11,973 bases of DNA from JAVXTH01 sp036641395 (GTDB taxonomy: Bacteria > Bacillota_I > Bacilli_A > Erysipelotrichales > Erysipelotrichaceae), in contig JAVWEY010000042.1 in assembly GCA_036641395.1 (NCBI GenBank), forward strand, positions 1 to 11,973, written 5' to 3'. The notes under the pieces are model-generated. The model was not told the origin of the DNA and searched no databases. It worked only from the letters and a program-made list of their open reading frames with translations. Of this stretch, positions 5,364 to 11,973 are shown one piece after another. How positions within the stretch are numbered: position 1 is the first letter of the stretch; every line of letters starts with the position of its first letter. The position numbers and the translations under genes were made by a program.

Positions 5364-6128
5364 ATGAAAATGTATATGATAGATTTAGATGGAACGATGT
5401 ATCGTGGTACTGCAATTATTGATGGAGCTAAAGATTTTATTGATTATTTAATTAAAACGAAGCAGCGTTTTGTTTTTCTTACGAATAATGCGAAACGGAC
5501 GAAAGCACAAAATGTAGAACATATGGAAAAGATGGGTTATGAGAATATTAAAGAAGAGCATTTCTTTACATCAGCGATGGCTTCGGCACGTTATGTAAAG
5601 AAACATTATGAAGGTAATAAAGCATTTTATATTGGTCAAGATGGTTTAAAAGAGGCATTGCTTGATAATGGTTTTGTAATAAGTGAGGAAGCAGTAGACC
5701 ATGTATTTATTGGTTTAGATGTCGATGGTACATATGAAAAATATTCGAAAGCGTTAGGTTATTTACTAAAGGGTGCTAATCTTATTGGTACTAACAATGA
5801 TCGATTACTAGCTAAACCAGATGGTTTTAATGTTGGTAATGGAAGTATTGTGGCAATGTTTGAATACGCAATCCATAAGGAAAGTCCTAGAATTGGTAAA
5901 CCATATGCTCCTATTTTAGAAGAAGCTTGTGAATATTTTAAGATTGATAAAGAAGATGCAATTATCGTTGGTGATAATTTAGAAACAGATATTTTATTAG
6001 GTGTTAATGAGAATGTTGAAACGGTGTTTGTTACATCTGGTGTACATAGTGTTGAGGATATTGAACGTTATCATATTAAACCAGATCATATCGTGAATAA
6101 TCTAAGAGAATTGATTCATTCTAAGTAA
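5364..6128 (+). CDS. HAD-superfamily hydrolase, NagD-like (subfamily IIA)
   Basis: The 254-residue protein is a cytosolic HAD phosphatase. Motif I is IDLDGTMYRG with the nucleophile D7 and acid/base D9; motif II is FLTNN (T40); K179 in GKPYAP is motif III; and VGDNLETDI (about 202-210) with D204 and D209 is motif IV for magnesium. The large central cap between motifs II and III and the FLTNN signature place it in the NagD/AraL/p-nitrophenyl phosphatase group, which acts on sugar phosphates and nucleotide monophosphates; the true substrate cannot be read from sequence. Length matches the family. GAGGTG lies 5 bases before the ATG; a second ATG two codons on is a weaker alternative. It is followed by a weak terminator and by enolase, with no evident functional link. 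Confidence 0.9.
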   Translation: MKMYMIDLDGTMYRGTAIIDGAKDFIDYLIKTKQRFVFLTNNAKRTKAQNVEHMEKMGYENIKEEHFFTSAMASARYVKKHYEGNKAFYIGQDGLKEALLDNGFVISEEAVDHVFIGLDVDGTYEKYSKALGYLLKGANLIGTNNDRLLAKPDGFNVGNGSIVAMFEYAIHKESPRIGKPYAPILEEACEYFKIDKEDAIIVGDNLETDILLGVNENVETVFVTSGVHSVEDIERYHIKPDHIVNNLRELIHSK

Positions 6129-6149
6129 GGATAAATGAATGAATTTTTT
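6114..6149 (+). terminator. Weak AT-rich terminator at the end of the HAD gene
   Basis: ATTCATTC (6114-6121) pairs perfectly with GAATGAAT (6137-6144); the 15-base loop holds the HAD stop codon and five or six Ts follow (6144-6149). The stem has only two G-C pairs, so termination would be partial. Confidence 0.45.
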
Positions 6150-6163
6150 AGTGCATATGATGC

Positions 6164-6190
6164 TTGATTTAAATAGGACTGTGCTAAAAT
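6164..6190 (+). promoter_or_regulatory. Promoter of eno with extended -10
   Basis: TAAAAT (6185-6190) carries an upstream TGC, giving an extended -10 box. TTGATT (6164-6169) is a -35 candidate at 15 bases spacing, with CTTGAT at 16. The predicted start near 6197 would put the ATGTC-AAAA-GACAT hairpin at the 5' end of the message. Confidence 0.6.
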
Positions 6191-6194
6191 AAAA

Positions 6195-6208
6195 ATGTCA
6201 AAAGACAT
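6195..6208 (+). other. Hairpin at the predicted 5' end of the eno message
   Basis: ATGTC (6195-6199) and GACAT (6204-6208) form a perfect 5-bp stem with an AAAA loop directly ahead of the AAGGAGG ribosome binding site (6209-6215). It could stabilise the message or be a chance repeat. Confidence 0.4.
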
Positions 6209-6222
6209 AAGGAGGATAATTT

Positions 6223-7518
6223 ATGCCATATATTATTGATGTACATGCTCGTGAAGTATTAGACTCACGTGGCAATCCGACGATAGAAGTAGAAGTAGAA
6301 ACAGAAAGTGGTGCATTTGGTCGTGCCATTGTACCAAGTGGAGCCTCAACTGGTGAGCGTGAAGCCTTAGAATTACGAGATGGAGATAAATCTCGTTATC
6401 TTGGGAAAGGTGTTCAAAAAGCCGTTGATAATGTAAATGAAATATTATTTGAAAAAATGATTGGTCTTGATGTAAGTAATCAAAGATTAATTGATAAAAT
6501 ATTGATTGAAGCAGATGGTACACAAGATAAATCAAAATATGGAGCAAATGCCATATTAGGAATTTCATTAGCTGTAGCAAAAGCAGCAGCAGATTACTAT
6601 GATATGCCACTTTATCGTTATTTAGGTGGATTCAATGCTTATAAAATGCCAGTACCAATGATGAATGTCCTTAATGGTGGTTCGCATGCAGATTCATCAG
6701 TTGATTTCCAAGAATATATGATTATGCCAGTTGGCGCAACAAGTGTAAAAGAAGCAATTCGAATGGGTGCTGAGGTATTTCATAATCTAAAGAAAGTCTT
6801 AAAAGGAAAGGGTCATGTTACAGCGGTTGGTGATGAAGGTGGATTTGCACCTAATCTAGGTAGTAATGAGGAACCTTTACAGTGCATCATGGAAGCAATT
6901 GAACTTGCAGGCTATGTTGCTGGTAAAGATATTATGTTGGCAATGGATGTTGCTGCTAGTGAATTTTATAATGTGGAAACTAAACAATATGACTTAAAGA
7001 AATCAGGTCAAGGAAGTAAAACAACCGATGAAATGATTGCGTGGTATGAAGAACTTGTCGAGAAGTATCCAATTATTTCAATCGAAGATGGACTTGGTGA
7101 AAGAGATTGGGATGGATGGAAGAAGATGAGTGATGTTCTTTCTCATAAAATTCAAATTGTTGGTGATGATTTATTCGTCACAAATCCAAGTATTCTTCAA
7201 GAAGGAATTGAAAAAGGAATTGCTAATTCAATTTTAATTAAAGTAAATCAAATTGGTACATTAAGTGAGACTTTTGAAGCGATGGAACTTGCGAAATCTC
7301 ATGGCTATACTGCGGTTGTTTCTCATCGTTCTGGTGAAAGTGAAGATACAACGATTGCAGATATTGCGGTTGCCTTTAATGCTGGCCAAATTAAAACCGG
7401 TTCGATGTCAAGAAGTGATCGAATCGCGAAATATAATCAATTAATTCGAATCGAAGAAGAATTAGATGAAATGGCTGTTTACCCTGGTATTTCTGCCTTC
7501 TATAATATATATAAATAA
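6223..7518 (+). CDS. eno: Enolase (phosphopyruvate hydratase)
   Basis: The 431-residue enzyme converts 2-phosphoglycerate to phosphoenolpyruvate in glycolysis. The start MPYIIDVHAREVLDSRGNPT and full length are typical. Catalytic residues are visible: E205 in VGDEGGFAPNL as general acid, K340 in LIKVNQIGT as base. The magnesium ligands are D242 (AMDVAASEFY), E288 (SIEDGLGERDW) and D315 (VGDDLFVTN). The substrate-loop motif SGAST (about 40-44) and SHRSGESEDT (about 366-376) are also intact. The ATG follows a full AAGGAGG at 7 bases, so high translation is expected. It has its own promoter and a strong terminator, so it is a single-gene unit. In Bacillota enolase is also a degradosome-associated and sometimes surface protein; nothing in the sequence addresses that here. 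Confidence 0.98.
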   Translation: MPYIIDVHAREVLDSRGNPTIEVEVETESGAFGRAIVPSGASTGEREALELRDGDKSRYLGKGVQKAVDNVNEILFEKMIGLDVSNQRLIDKILIEADGTQDKSKYGANAILGISLAVAKAAADYYDMPLYRYLGGFNAYKMPVPMMNVLNGGSHADSSVDFQEYMIMPVGATSVKEAIRMGAEVFHNLKKVLKGKGHVTAVGDEGGFAPNLGSNEEPLQCIMEAIELAGYVAGKDIMLAMDVAASEFYNVETKQYDLKKSGQGSKTTDEMIAWYEELVEKYPIISIEDGLGERDWDGWKKMSDVLSHKIQIVGDDLFVTNPSILQEGIEKGIANSILIKVNQIGTLSETFEAMELAKSHGYTAVVSHRSGESEDTTIADIAVAFNAGQIKTGSMSRSDRIAKYNQLIRIEEELDEMAVYPGISAFYNIYK

Positions 7519-7525
7519 CCATAAG

Positions 7526-7557
7526 AATGAGGCATCTTCCGTATGCTTCATTTTTTT
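7526..7557 (+). terminator. Intrinsic terminator after eno
   Basis: AATGAGGCAT (7526-7535) pairs with ATGCTTCATT (7543-7552) over 10 bp including one G-U pair, loop CTTCCGT, with seven Ts (7551-7557) closing the structure. It is the strongest terminator in the window by stem length. Confidence 0.92.
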
Positions 7558-7590
7558 AACGGCTTATAATTAACGTCACGCTTAAATTTG

Positions 7591-7619
7591 TTGCTATTAA
7601 GATATCAATTTGTTATAAT
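7591..7619 (+). promoter_or_regulatory. Promoter of secG-rnr unit
   Basis: TTGCTA (7591-7596) and TATAAT (7614-7619) are 17 bases apart and the -10 is extended by TGT. The start near 7626 gives a short leader before the secG ribosome binding site AAAGGAGGAG. The sequence AATTTGTT occurs twice, 22 bases apart (7585-7592 and 7607-7614). Confidence 0.8.
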
Positions 7620-7648
7620 AATGTAGCAGATACGAAAGGAGGAGAATT

Positions 7649-7882
7649 ATGAATAGTTTTCTAAATATTATGTTAATGTGCATATCGGTCGCCTTAATAA
7701 TACTCTCCTTATTACAAAGTGGTAAATCAGATGGAATCAACAGTGCCTTTACCGGCGGTGATGGACTAAATCTATTTGCTAATGTTAAAGAACGTGGTCC
7801 TGAAAAAGTAATTTCCAATTTAACGTTAGTTATGGGAATTTCATTTTTTGTTCTTGTGATCATTGTAAGTATTATTGGATAA
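7649..7882 (+). CDS. secG: Preprotein translocase subunit SecG
   Basis: The 77-residue protein has two membrane helices (about 4-22 and 57-76) joined by the conserved cytoplasmic loop SGKSDGINSAFTGGDGLNLF (24-43), then KERGPEKVISNLT. These are the family marks. SecG joins the SecYE channel in the plasma membrane and aids translocation by changing its topology. The start has AAAGGAGG a few bases upstream. The gene lies between eno and rnr as in many Bacillota and is followed by a short terminator. Confidence 0.95.
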   Translation: MNSFLNIMLMCISVALIILSLLQSGKSDGINSAFTGGDGLNLFANVKERGPEKVISNLTLVMGISFFVLVIIVSIIG

Positions 7883-7884
7883 TT

Positions 7885-7905
7885 AGACCGTAAAGGTCTT
7901 TTTTT
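7885..7905 (+). terminator. Short terminator between secG and rnr
   Basis: AGACC (7885-7889) and GGTCT (7895-7899) form a 5-bp stem with loop GTAAA followed by seven Ts. Because only 30 bases remain before the rnr start and no clear promoter is seen there, rnr is probably transcribed by partial readthrough. Confidence 0.7.
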
Positions 7906-7935
7906 ATAGAATCAGTAGTTGAAAGGTGGTATGTT

Positions 7936-10275
7936 ATGGATGATATACGACAACGTTTGTTAGCGTTATTAAAAGAAAAACCAAAAGGGTTAGATATAAA
8001 AACAATTCAATTATTATTGAAAAATGAAGCGAATGAAGACTTCATTTTAGTAATGGAAGAATTACATGCCTTAGTGAAAGAATATAGTATTGTTCATGAT
8101 CCAAGTGGAAAGTATTTGTTGAGTGAATATGCAGGTTTTATTAAAGGAACTTTAAGAATAAATGCCAAAGGCTTTGGGTTTGTAGAGAATGAAACGCAAT
8201 CTTTTTATGTGAGTGCTCAAAATATTAAGGGTGGCTTACAAAACGATATTGTATTCGCAAGAACTTGGACGAATTTCGATGAAACAAGTGAATGTGAAGT
8301 AATGGAAGTAATTGAACGTAATTTAGTTAATGTCGTTGGGACAATTCGTATCCGTGAAGGCAAATCAATCTTTTTAAGTGATGCGTTTATGAATGATCGT
8401 CGTTTTAAAATTACAAATATTAAGGACTTTAAACTTGTAGATGATACAAAAGTTATGGTTCACATTGATGAATATACAAATGTATTAAAAGCATCGATTG
8501 TAAAGGTATTAGGTCACAAGTATGATCCAGGTATTGATATTTTATCAACGCTTTTGGAACATCATATTGAACCTGAGTTTCCACAAAAAGTATTAGATGA
8601 AGTGAATAAAATTCCAGATCATGTATTAGAAAGTGATAAAGTAGGAAGAATAAATTTGTGCGATAAAACCATTATTACAATTGATGGTGAAGATAGTCGT
8701 GACTTAGATGATGCAATTAGTGTTGAGTGCATTGAATCAGGTTATCGATTAGGAGTACATATTGCGGATGTGTCTTATTATGTTCGTGAAGGTATGGAAG
8801 TAAATAGTGAAGCATATGATCGTGGTACAAGTGTTTATGTTGTGGACCGTGTTGTACCAATGATACCTCATAGTTTAAGTAATGGTATTTGTTCTTTAAA
8901 TCCAAAAGTAGAACGACTTACGATTACATGTGAGATGGATATTGATGGGCGTGGTAATATCATCCGTTATGCAGTTTATCCCTCTTATATAAAGACGAGT
9001 GAGCGAATGACATATACTGATGTTAATGCAATCATTGCGTGTGATGAAAAAGCGTTAAAGAAGTACCCACATTTAATTGAAATGTGTTCGAATATGGTTT
9101 TATTATCTGACATTATTAGAAAACGTCGAATTAAACTTGGTGCAATTGATTTTGATAGTAAAGAAGCAAAGATTATTGTGAATGCAAAAGGAAAACCAAC
9201 CGATATCGTTTTAAGAGAACGGGGTCGTTCCGAATTAATAATTGAAGACTTCATGATTGCGGCAAATGAATGTGTTGCATCGCATGTGAAGAAAGCTAAA
9301 TTGCCATCAATTTATCGAGTTCATGAAGAACCAGATGCAAAGAAGATTCGTGAATTTGCGAAAACAGCTTTGATTATGGGCCATCCATTTAATGGAAATA
9401 GTGCCGATATTCATCCAAAGCAAATGCAAGNNNNNNNNNNNNNNNNNNNNNNNNNNNNNNNNNNNNNNNNNNNNNNNNNNNNNNNNNNNNNNNNNNNNNN
9501 NNNNNNNNNNNNNNNNNNNNNNNNNNNNNCTTTTTTAAATGATGCACTAGATACACCTGAGTATCCTGTCTTATCAACTTATATGTTAAGAAGCATGCAG
9601 AAGGCTCGCTATGATGCAAATTGTTTAGGACATTTTGGTCTAGCACTTGAGGAATATACACATTTCACATCACCAATTCGTCGATATCCAGATTTAATTG
9701 TTCATCGTATGTTGCGTAAATATTATTTTGATCCAGTTAACGATGAGAATAAACTTCGTAATGATTTAAAATGGATTGAAGATGCTGCTATACAATGTTC
9801 GAAACAAGAGCGTAATGCGATTGAAGCAGAACGTGATGTTGATGATATGAAAAAAGCAGAGTATATGGAGAAGTATATTGGTTGTATTTATGATGGTGTC
9901 ATCAGTTCAATTATGCGGTTTGGTATGTTTGTGGAACTGGATAATACGGTTGAAGGATTAATTCATATTTCAAATATGAATGATGATTATTATGAATATG
10001 ACGAAGAAGGAAAAGCGTTGATTGGAAGAAGCAGTAGGCAGCGCTTTGTGATGGGGCAAAAAGTTAGAGTTAAAGTAATTGGAGCCTCTCGTTTTAAGAA
10101 GCAAGTTGATTTTATTCTTGTTAAGGGAGATAAAAAAGATGAAAAAATTACTCAATCTAATCATGATAAGTCTAATGGTAATAAGCCTAAGCGGGTGTTC
10201 AAAGCAGACAAACGAGGTCAAAGAGGATACCAAGGAAAACAGCGAAAGCGTGGCGAAACCAGTAAAAGAAGATAA
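7936..10275 (+). CDS. rnr: Ribonuclease R (3'-5' exoribonuclease), interrupted by an N run
   Basis: RNase R degrades structured RNA from the 3' end and is recruited in trans-translation. Domains in order: a winged helix (about 1-65), cold-shock domain 1 starting at GTLRINAKGFGFV (about 73), cold-shock domain 2, the RNB catalytic domain with the acidic cluster D250, D256, D258, D259 in TIDGEDSRDLDDAIS, then GHFGLALEEYTHFTSPIRRY (565 onward), an S1 domain (about 646-728) and a basic tail with 18 Lys or Arg among its last 49 residues. The frame stays open across the 99 Ns (9431-9529); removing them leaves 746 residues. AAAGGTGG lies 6 bases before the ATG. The tail overlaps the start of the next gene over 137 bases in another frame. 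It sits with secG, smpB and ssrA, a common Bacillota grouping. Confidence 0.95.
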   Translation: MDDIRQRLLALLKEKPKGLDIKTIQLLLKNEANEDFILVMEELHALVKEYSIVHDPSGKYLLSEYAGFIKGTLRINAKGFGFVENETQSFYVSAQNIKGGLQNDIVFARTWTNFDETSECEVMEVIERNLVNVVGTIRIREGKSIFLSDAFMNDRRFKITNIKDFKLVDDTKVMVHIDEYTNVLKASIVKVLGHKYDPGIDILSTLLEHHIEPEFPQKVLDEVNKIPDHVLESDKVGRINLCDKTIITIDGEDSRDLDDAISVECIESGYRLGVHIADVSYYVREGMEVNSEAYDRGTSVYVVDRVVPMIPHSLSNGICSLNPKVERLTITCEMDIDGRGNIIRYAVYPSYIKTSERMTYTDVNAIIACDEKALKKYPHLIEMCSNMVLLSDIIRKRRIKLGAIDFDSKEAKIIVNAKGKPTDIVLRERGRSELIIEDFMIAANECVASHVKKAKLPSIYRVHEEPDAKKIREFAKTALIMGHPFNGNSADIHPKQMQXXXXXXXXXXXXXXXXXXXXXXXXXXXXXXXXXXFLNDALDTPEYPVLSTYMLRSMQKARYDANCLGHFGLALEEYTHFTSPIRRYPDLIVHRMLRKYYFDPVNDENKLRNDLKWIEDAAIQCSKQERNAIEAERDVDDMKKAEYMEKYIGCIYDGVISSIMRFGMFVELDNTVEGLIHISNMNDDYYEYDEEGKALIGRSSRQRFVMGQKVRVKVIGASRFKKQVDFILVKGDKKDEKITQSNHDKSNGNKPKRVFKADKRGQRGYQGKQRKRGETSKRR
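9431..9529. other. Run of 99 N (assembly gap) inside rnr
   Basis: Undetermined bases fall in the RNB domain between HPKQMQ and FLNDALDTPEY. Joining the flanks with no insertion creates the codon GCT in frame and spacing that fits other RNase R sequences, so the run probably holds no real sequence. Confidence 0.95.
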
Positions 10276-11314
10276 ACGGGTTAGTTTTGCGGCAGTTGGT
10301 GATGATTTAATTCATGGTGCAATTTTTGTGGATCCCTATCATCATAATAGTGATGGTACATGGAATTATGATAGTATATATGAGAATACGAATTATCTTA
10401 CACAAGGCGTTGATATTGCCAATATTAATCAAGAGACAATTCTTGGTGGAAGAGAACTTGGTCTAAGTCATTATCCAATGTTCAATTCGCCTCAAGAAAT
10501 TGGTGATGCCATTGTAAAAGCAGGGTTTGATTGGATATCACAGGCTAGTAATCATTCATTAGATGCTGGTGAGGCTGGTGTTATATCAGCTATGAATTTT
10601 TGGGATAAATATCCAGATGTTGTTACAACGGGGATTAATCGTGATGAAAAAGAAGCGAGTCGTCTACGTGTTATAAAGCGTAATGGTCTTAAGTTTGGAT
10701 TGTTAAATTATACGTATGGAACAAATGGTATTGTAGAGCCACAAGGTAAGGAATACTTAATTAATCATACAGATAAGCAGCAATTAAAGAGTGAAATTAA
10801 ACGTCTGAAGCAAGCAAAATGTGATGTGATTTTAGCGAGTATGCATTGGGGTAGTGAATATCAATTCACGGCAGATGCAACGCAAAAAGAATTAGCACAG
10901 TTTTTAAGTGATGAAGGAGTCAATGTTATTATTGGGTCTCATCCTCATGTAATTGAACCAATCGATTATTTAAAAGGTAAGGATGGGAATGAAACGCTAG
11001 TTATGTATTCTTTAGGAAACTTTATTTCAGCACAAGATGTTGATTATCGCATGCTTGGTGGGCTTGCTAAATGGGAAGTTGTAAAAAAAGGTGATAGCGG
11101 TAAAATAAAAATAGAAAATGTTGAATTTTATCCTGTAATCTCCCATTTTAAGGCAGGGTTTAAGGACTTTAAAACATATGCTTTAAAGGACTATAGCGAG
11201 GAATTAGCAGCAACACATGGTCTTAATGGCTATGAAGGACAAAGCATCACGAGACAGTATTTTGTTGATTTAGTTAATAAAGTAATGGGTGATAATGTCA
11301 AAATCATATATTAG
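10139..11314 (+). CDS. CapA-family (PGA_cap) lipoprotein, metallophosphoesterase-like
   Basis: The 391-residue protein begins with a lipoprotein signal peptide: MKK, a hydrophobic core, and the lipobox LSGC with C20 as lipid attachment site. A hydrophilic link (21-46) leads to a CapA/PgsA-type domain: AVGDDLIH (52-59), NQE (97-99), NHSLD (138-142), MHWGSE (235-240), GSHPHV (266-271), SLGNF (291-295). These polar motifs match the metal-site motifs of the fold. Named members take part in poly-gamma-glutamate capsule synthesis, but many copies stand alone, as here, so the function is open. The ATG at 10139 has AAGGGAG 9 bases upstream; no start codon lies between the rnr stop and the conserved domain, so the start must lie within rnr. 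It follows rnr and precedes smpB by 15 bases. Confidence 0.88.
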   Translation: MKKLLNLIMISLMVISLSGCSKQTNEVKEDTKENSESVAKPVKEDKRVSFAAVGDDLIHGAIFVDPYHHNSDGTWNYDSIYENTNYLTQGVDIANINQETILGGRELGLSHYPMFNSPQEIGDAIVKAGFDWISQASNHSLDAGEAGVISAMNFWDKYPDVVTTGINRDEKEASRLRVIKRNGLKFGLLNYTYGTNGIVEPQGKEYLINHTDKQQLKSEIKRLKQAKCDVILASMHWGSEYQFTADATQKELAQFLSDEGVNVIIGSHPHVIEPIDYLKGKDGNETLVMYSLGNFISAQDVDYRMLGGLAKWEVVKKGDSGKIKIENVEFYPVISHFKAGFKDFKTYALKDYSEELAATHGLNGYEGQSITRQYFVDLVNKVMGDNVKIIY

Positions 11315-11329
11315 AAGGGAGAGATCAAA

Positions 11330-11779
11330 ATGCGAAAAGTTATCGCATTTAATCGAAAGGCAAGTCATGATTTCTTTTTAGAAGAGAGATTTGAAGCAGG
11401 ATTAGTCTTACAAGGAACAGAAATTAAAGCTATTCGAAAAGGTAGCGTACAATTAAAAGATGCTTATGTAAGTTTTATAAATAATGAAGCATTTATAAAA
11501 GAAATGTATATTCCTCAATATGATTTTGGTAATCGTTTTAATCATGATGAAACAAGAGAACGTAAATTATTACTTCATCATTTAGAAATAGTTAAACTAG
11601 AACAAAAAGTCAAATTAAAAGGTTATACGATTGTTCCAATTTCTTTATATTTAGAAAAAGGAATGGCTAAAATGGAGATTGCTTTGGCAAAAGGTAAAGA
11701 TCTTCATGATAAACGTAATGCTCAAAAAGAAAAAGATGCGAAACGTGAAATCGAAAAAGCTTTAAAAAATCAATTTTAA
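11330..11779 (+). CDS. smpB: SsrA-binding protein SmpB
   Basis: The 149-residue protein binds the tRNA-like part of tmRNA and brings it to stalled ribosomes. The family motifs are present: NRKASHDFF (8-16), LQGTEIKAIRKGSVQLKDAY (27-46), GYTIVPISLYLEKG (98-111) and the C-terminal AKGKDLHDKR (120-129) with a basic helical tail that enters the empty mRNA channel. AAGGGAG lies 8 bases before the ATG. The ssrA gene starts 70 bases after the stop, the classic pairing in Bacillota. No terminator with a clear stem separates the two, but ssrA has its own -10 box. Confidence 0.97.
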   Translation: MRKVIAFNRKASHDFFLEERFEAGLVLQGTEIKAIRKGSVQLKDAYVSFINNEAFIKEMYIPQYDFGNRFNHDETRERKLLLHHLEIVKLEQKVKLKGYTIVPISLYLEKGMAKMEIALAKGKDLHDKRNAQKEKDAKREIEKALKNQF

Positions 11780-11789
11780 GTTTTTTCGA

Positions 11790-11818
11790 TAGGATTCTTT
11801 CTTTATTTCGGTTATAAT
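11790..11818 (+). promoter_or_regulatory. Probable ssrA promoter
   Basis: A perfect TATAAT (11813-11818) lies 31 bases before the mature tmRNA end. The -35 region at 17 bases spacing (TAGGAT, 11790-11795) is a poor match, so the promoter rests mainly on the -10 and on position. Confidence 0.55.
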
Positions 11819-11826
11819 AAACATAC

Positions 11827-11841
11827 GCTGTTTTAAACAGC
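11827..11841 (+). other. Palindrome in the ssrA 5' leader
   Basis: GCTGTTT (11827-11833) and AAACAGC (11835-11841) are perfectly complementary around one T. It lies at the expected transcription start and ahead of the mature 5' end of tmRNA, so it would be a leader hairpin removed by RNase P or a DNA operator. Confidence 0.5.
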
Positions 11842-11849
11842 AAATACAT

Positions 11850-11973
11850 GGGGGTGTACTGGTTTCGACAGGTTTATGTCTGATACAGATTGCAGTCGAG
11901 TGGTTACGTAATAACCAACTAAATTTAATTGCAAAAAATAAAATTATGTCTATCTTCGGTGGAAACACTCAGG
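11850..11973 (+). ncRNA. ssrA: tmRNA (SsrA), 5' part; 3' end outside window
   Basis: The sequence GGGGGTGTACTGGTTTCGAC at 11850 onward is the highly conserved 5' acceptor arm of bacterial tmRNA, including the GGTTTCGAC D-loop-like part. A hairpin TGGTTA-CGTAA-TAACCA (11901-11917) fits the first pseudoknot region ahead of the reading frame. The likely resume codon is GCA (11931-11933), about 81 bases from the 5' end, and the tag would start AKNKIMSIFGGNTQ with no stop up to the window end. The molecule rescues stalled ribosomes with SmpB. The remaining pseudoknots, tag end and acceptor 3' strand are not in the window. Confidence 0.96.

Noticed and set aside
6233..6610. Long open frame on the minus strand opposite enolase
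   Set aside because: It is antisense to conserved enolase codons, rich in Leu and His from reversed codons, and has no family signature.
7585..7614. Direct repeat AATTTGTT twice in the secG promoter, 22 bases apart
   Set aside because: The two copies are AT-rich and lie in the promoter elements themselves; chance similarity is likely.
10079..10138. Upstream in-frame start of the lipoprotein at 10079
   Set aside because: It would add 20 residues ahead of an otherwise ideal MKK signal peptide and lies within the S1 domain code of rnr; ATG 10139 with AAGGGAG is better.
10100..10290. A frameshift joining rnr and the CapA gene as one broken gene
   Set aside because: The two domain sets belong to unrelated families, each frame has its own expected terminus (basic tail; signal peptide with lipobox), so two overlapping genes explain the data better.
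1..11973. CRISPR arrays, insertion sequences, prophage genes, tRNA or rRNA genes
   Set aside because: No regularly spaced direct repeats, transposase or integrase motifs, terminal repeats, or tRNA/rRNA signatures were seen on either strand, apart from the tmRNA at the end.

Overview
All recognisable genes in this window lie on the + strand. The DNA is AT-rich, with a conserved housekeeping content and two Bacillota-type blocks: cysS-mrnC-rlmB-sigH-rpmG-secE-nusG and eno-secG-rnr-smpB-ssrA. A T-box leader in front of cysS, strong AAGGAGG-type ribosome binding sites and classic intrinsic terminators fit the same phylum. The low GC and the reduced version of the sigH block suggest Erysipelotrichia or a close relative; that placement is inference, the phylum is secure.

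Layout. Positions 1-169 hold the last 55 codons of glyceraldehyde-3-phosphate dehydrogenase, followed by a terminator. About 460 very AT-rich bases without a gene follow (217-674). A sigma-A type promoter (675-703) then starts a cysteine T-box leader (about 710-926) that should control cysS and the genes behind it. mrnC and rlmB are translationally coupled to cysS and to each other; a divergent SigH-like sigma factor, rpmG, secE and nusG follow, and a terminator closes the block at 5051-5076. Small units come next: a two-helix membrane protein with a palindrome around its -10 box, a NagD-type HAD phosphatase, and enolase with its own promoter and strong terminator. The last block is secG, rnr (RNase R), a CapA-family lipoprotein, smpB and the 5' part of ssrA (tmRNA), cut by the window end.

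How the genes work together. The first block combines tRNA charging (CysRS), 23S rRNA maturation and methylation (Mini-III, RlmB), a ribosomal protein (L33), protein export (SecE) and transcription elongation (NusG). The last block holds the rescue machinery for stalled ribosomes, SmpB and tmRNA, next to RNase R, which degrades mRNA in trans-translation. gap and enolase are both glycolytic.

Most notable points. (1) The CapA-family gene appears to start inside rnr, so its lipoprotein signal peptide is encoded over 137 bases in another frame on top of the basic tail of RNase R. (2) The 99-N run inside rnr probably represents no missing sequence, because deleting it gives an in-frame codon and family-like spacing. 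(3) The cysS T-box has a non-consensus tRNA-acceptor bulge. (4) The sigma factor is strongly diverged in region 2. I see no defence island, CRISPR array, prophage, insertion sequence or clearly new multi-gene system; this is largely an ordinary core-genome region.
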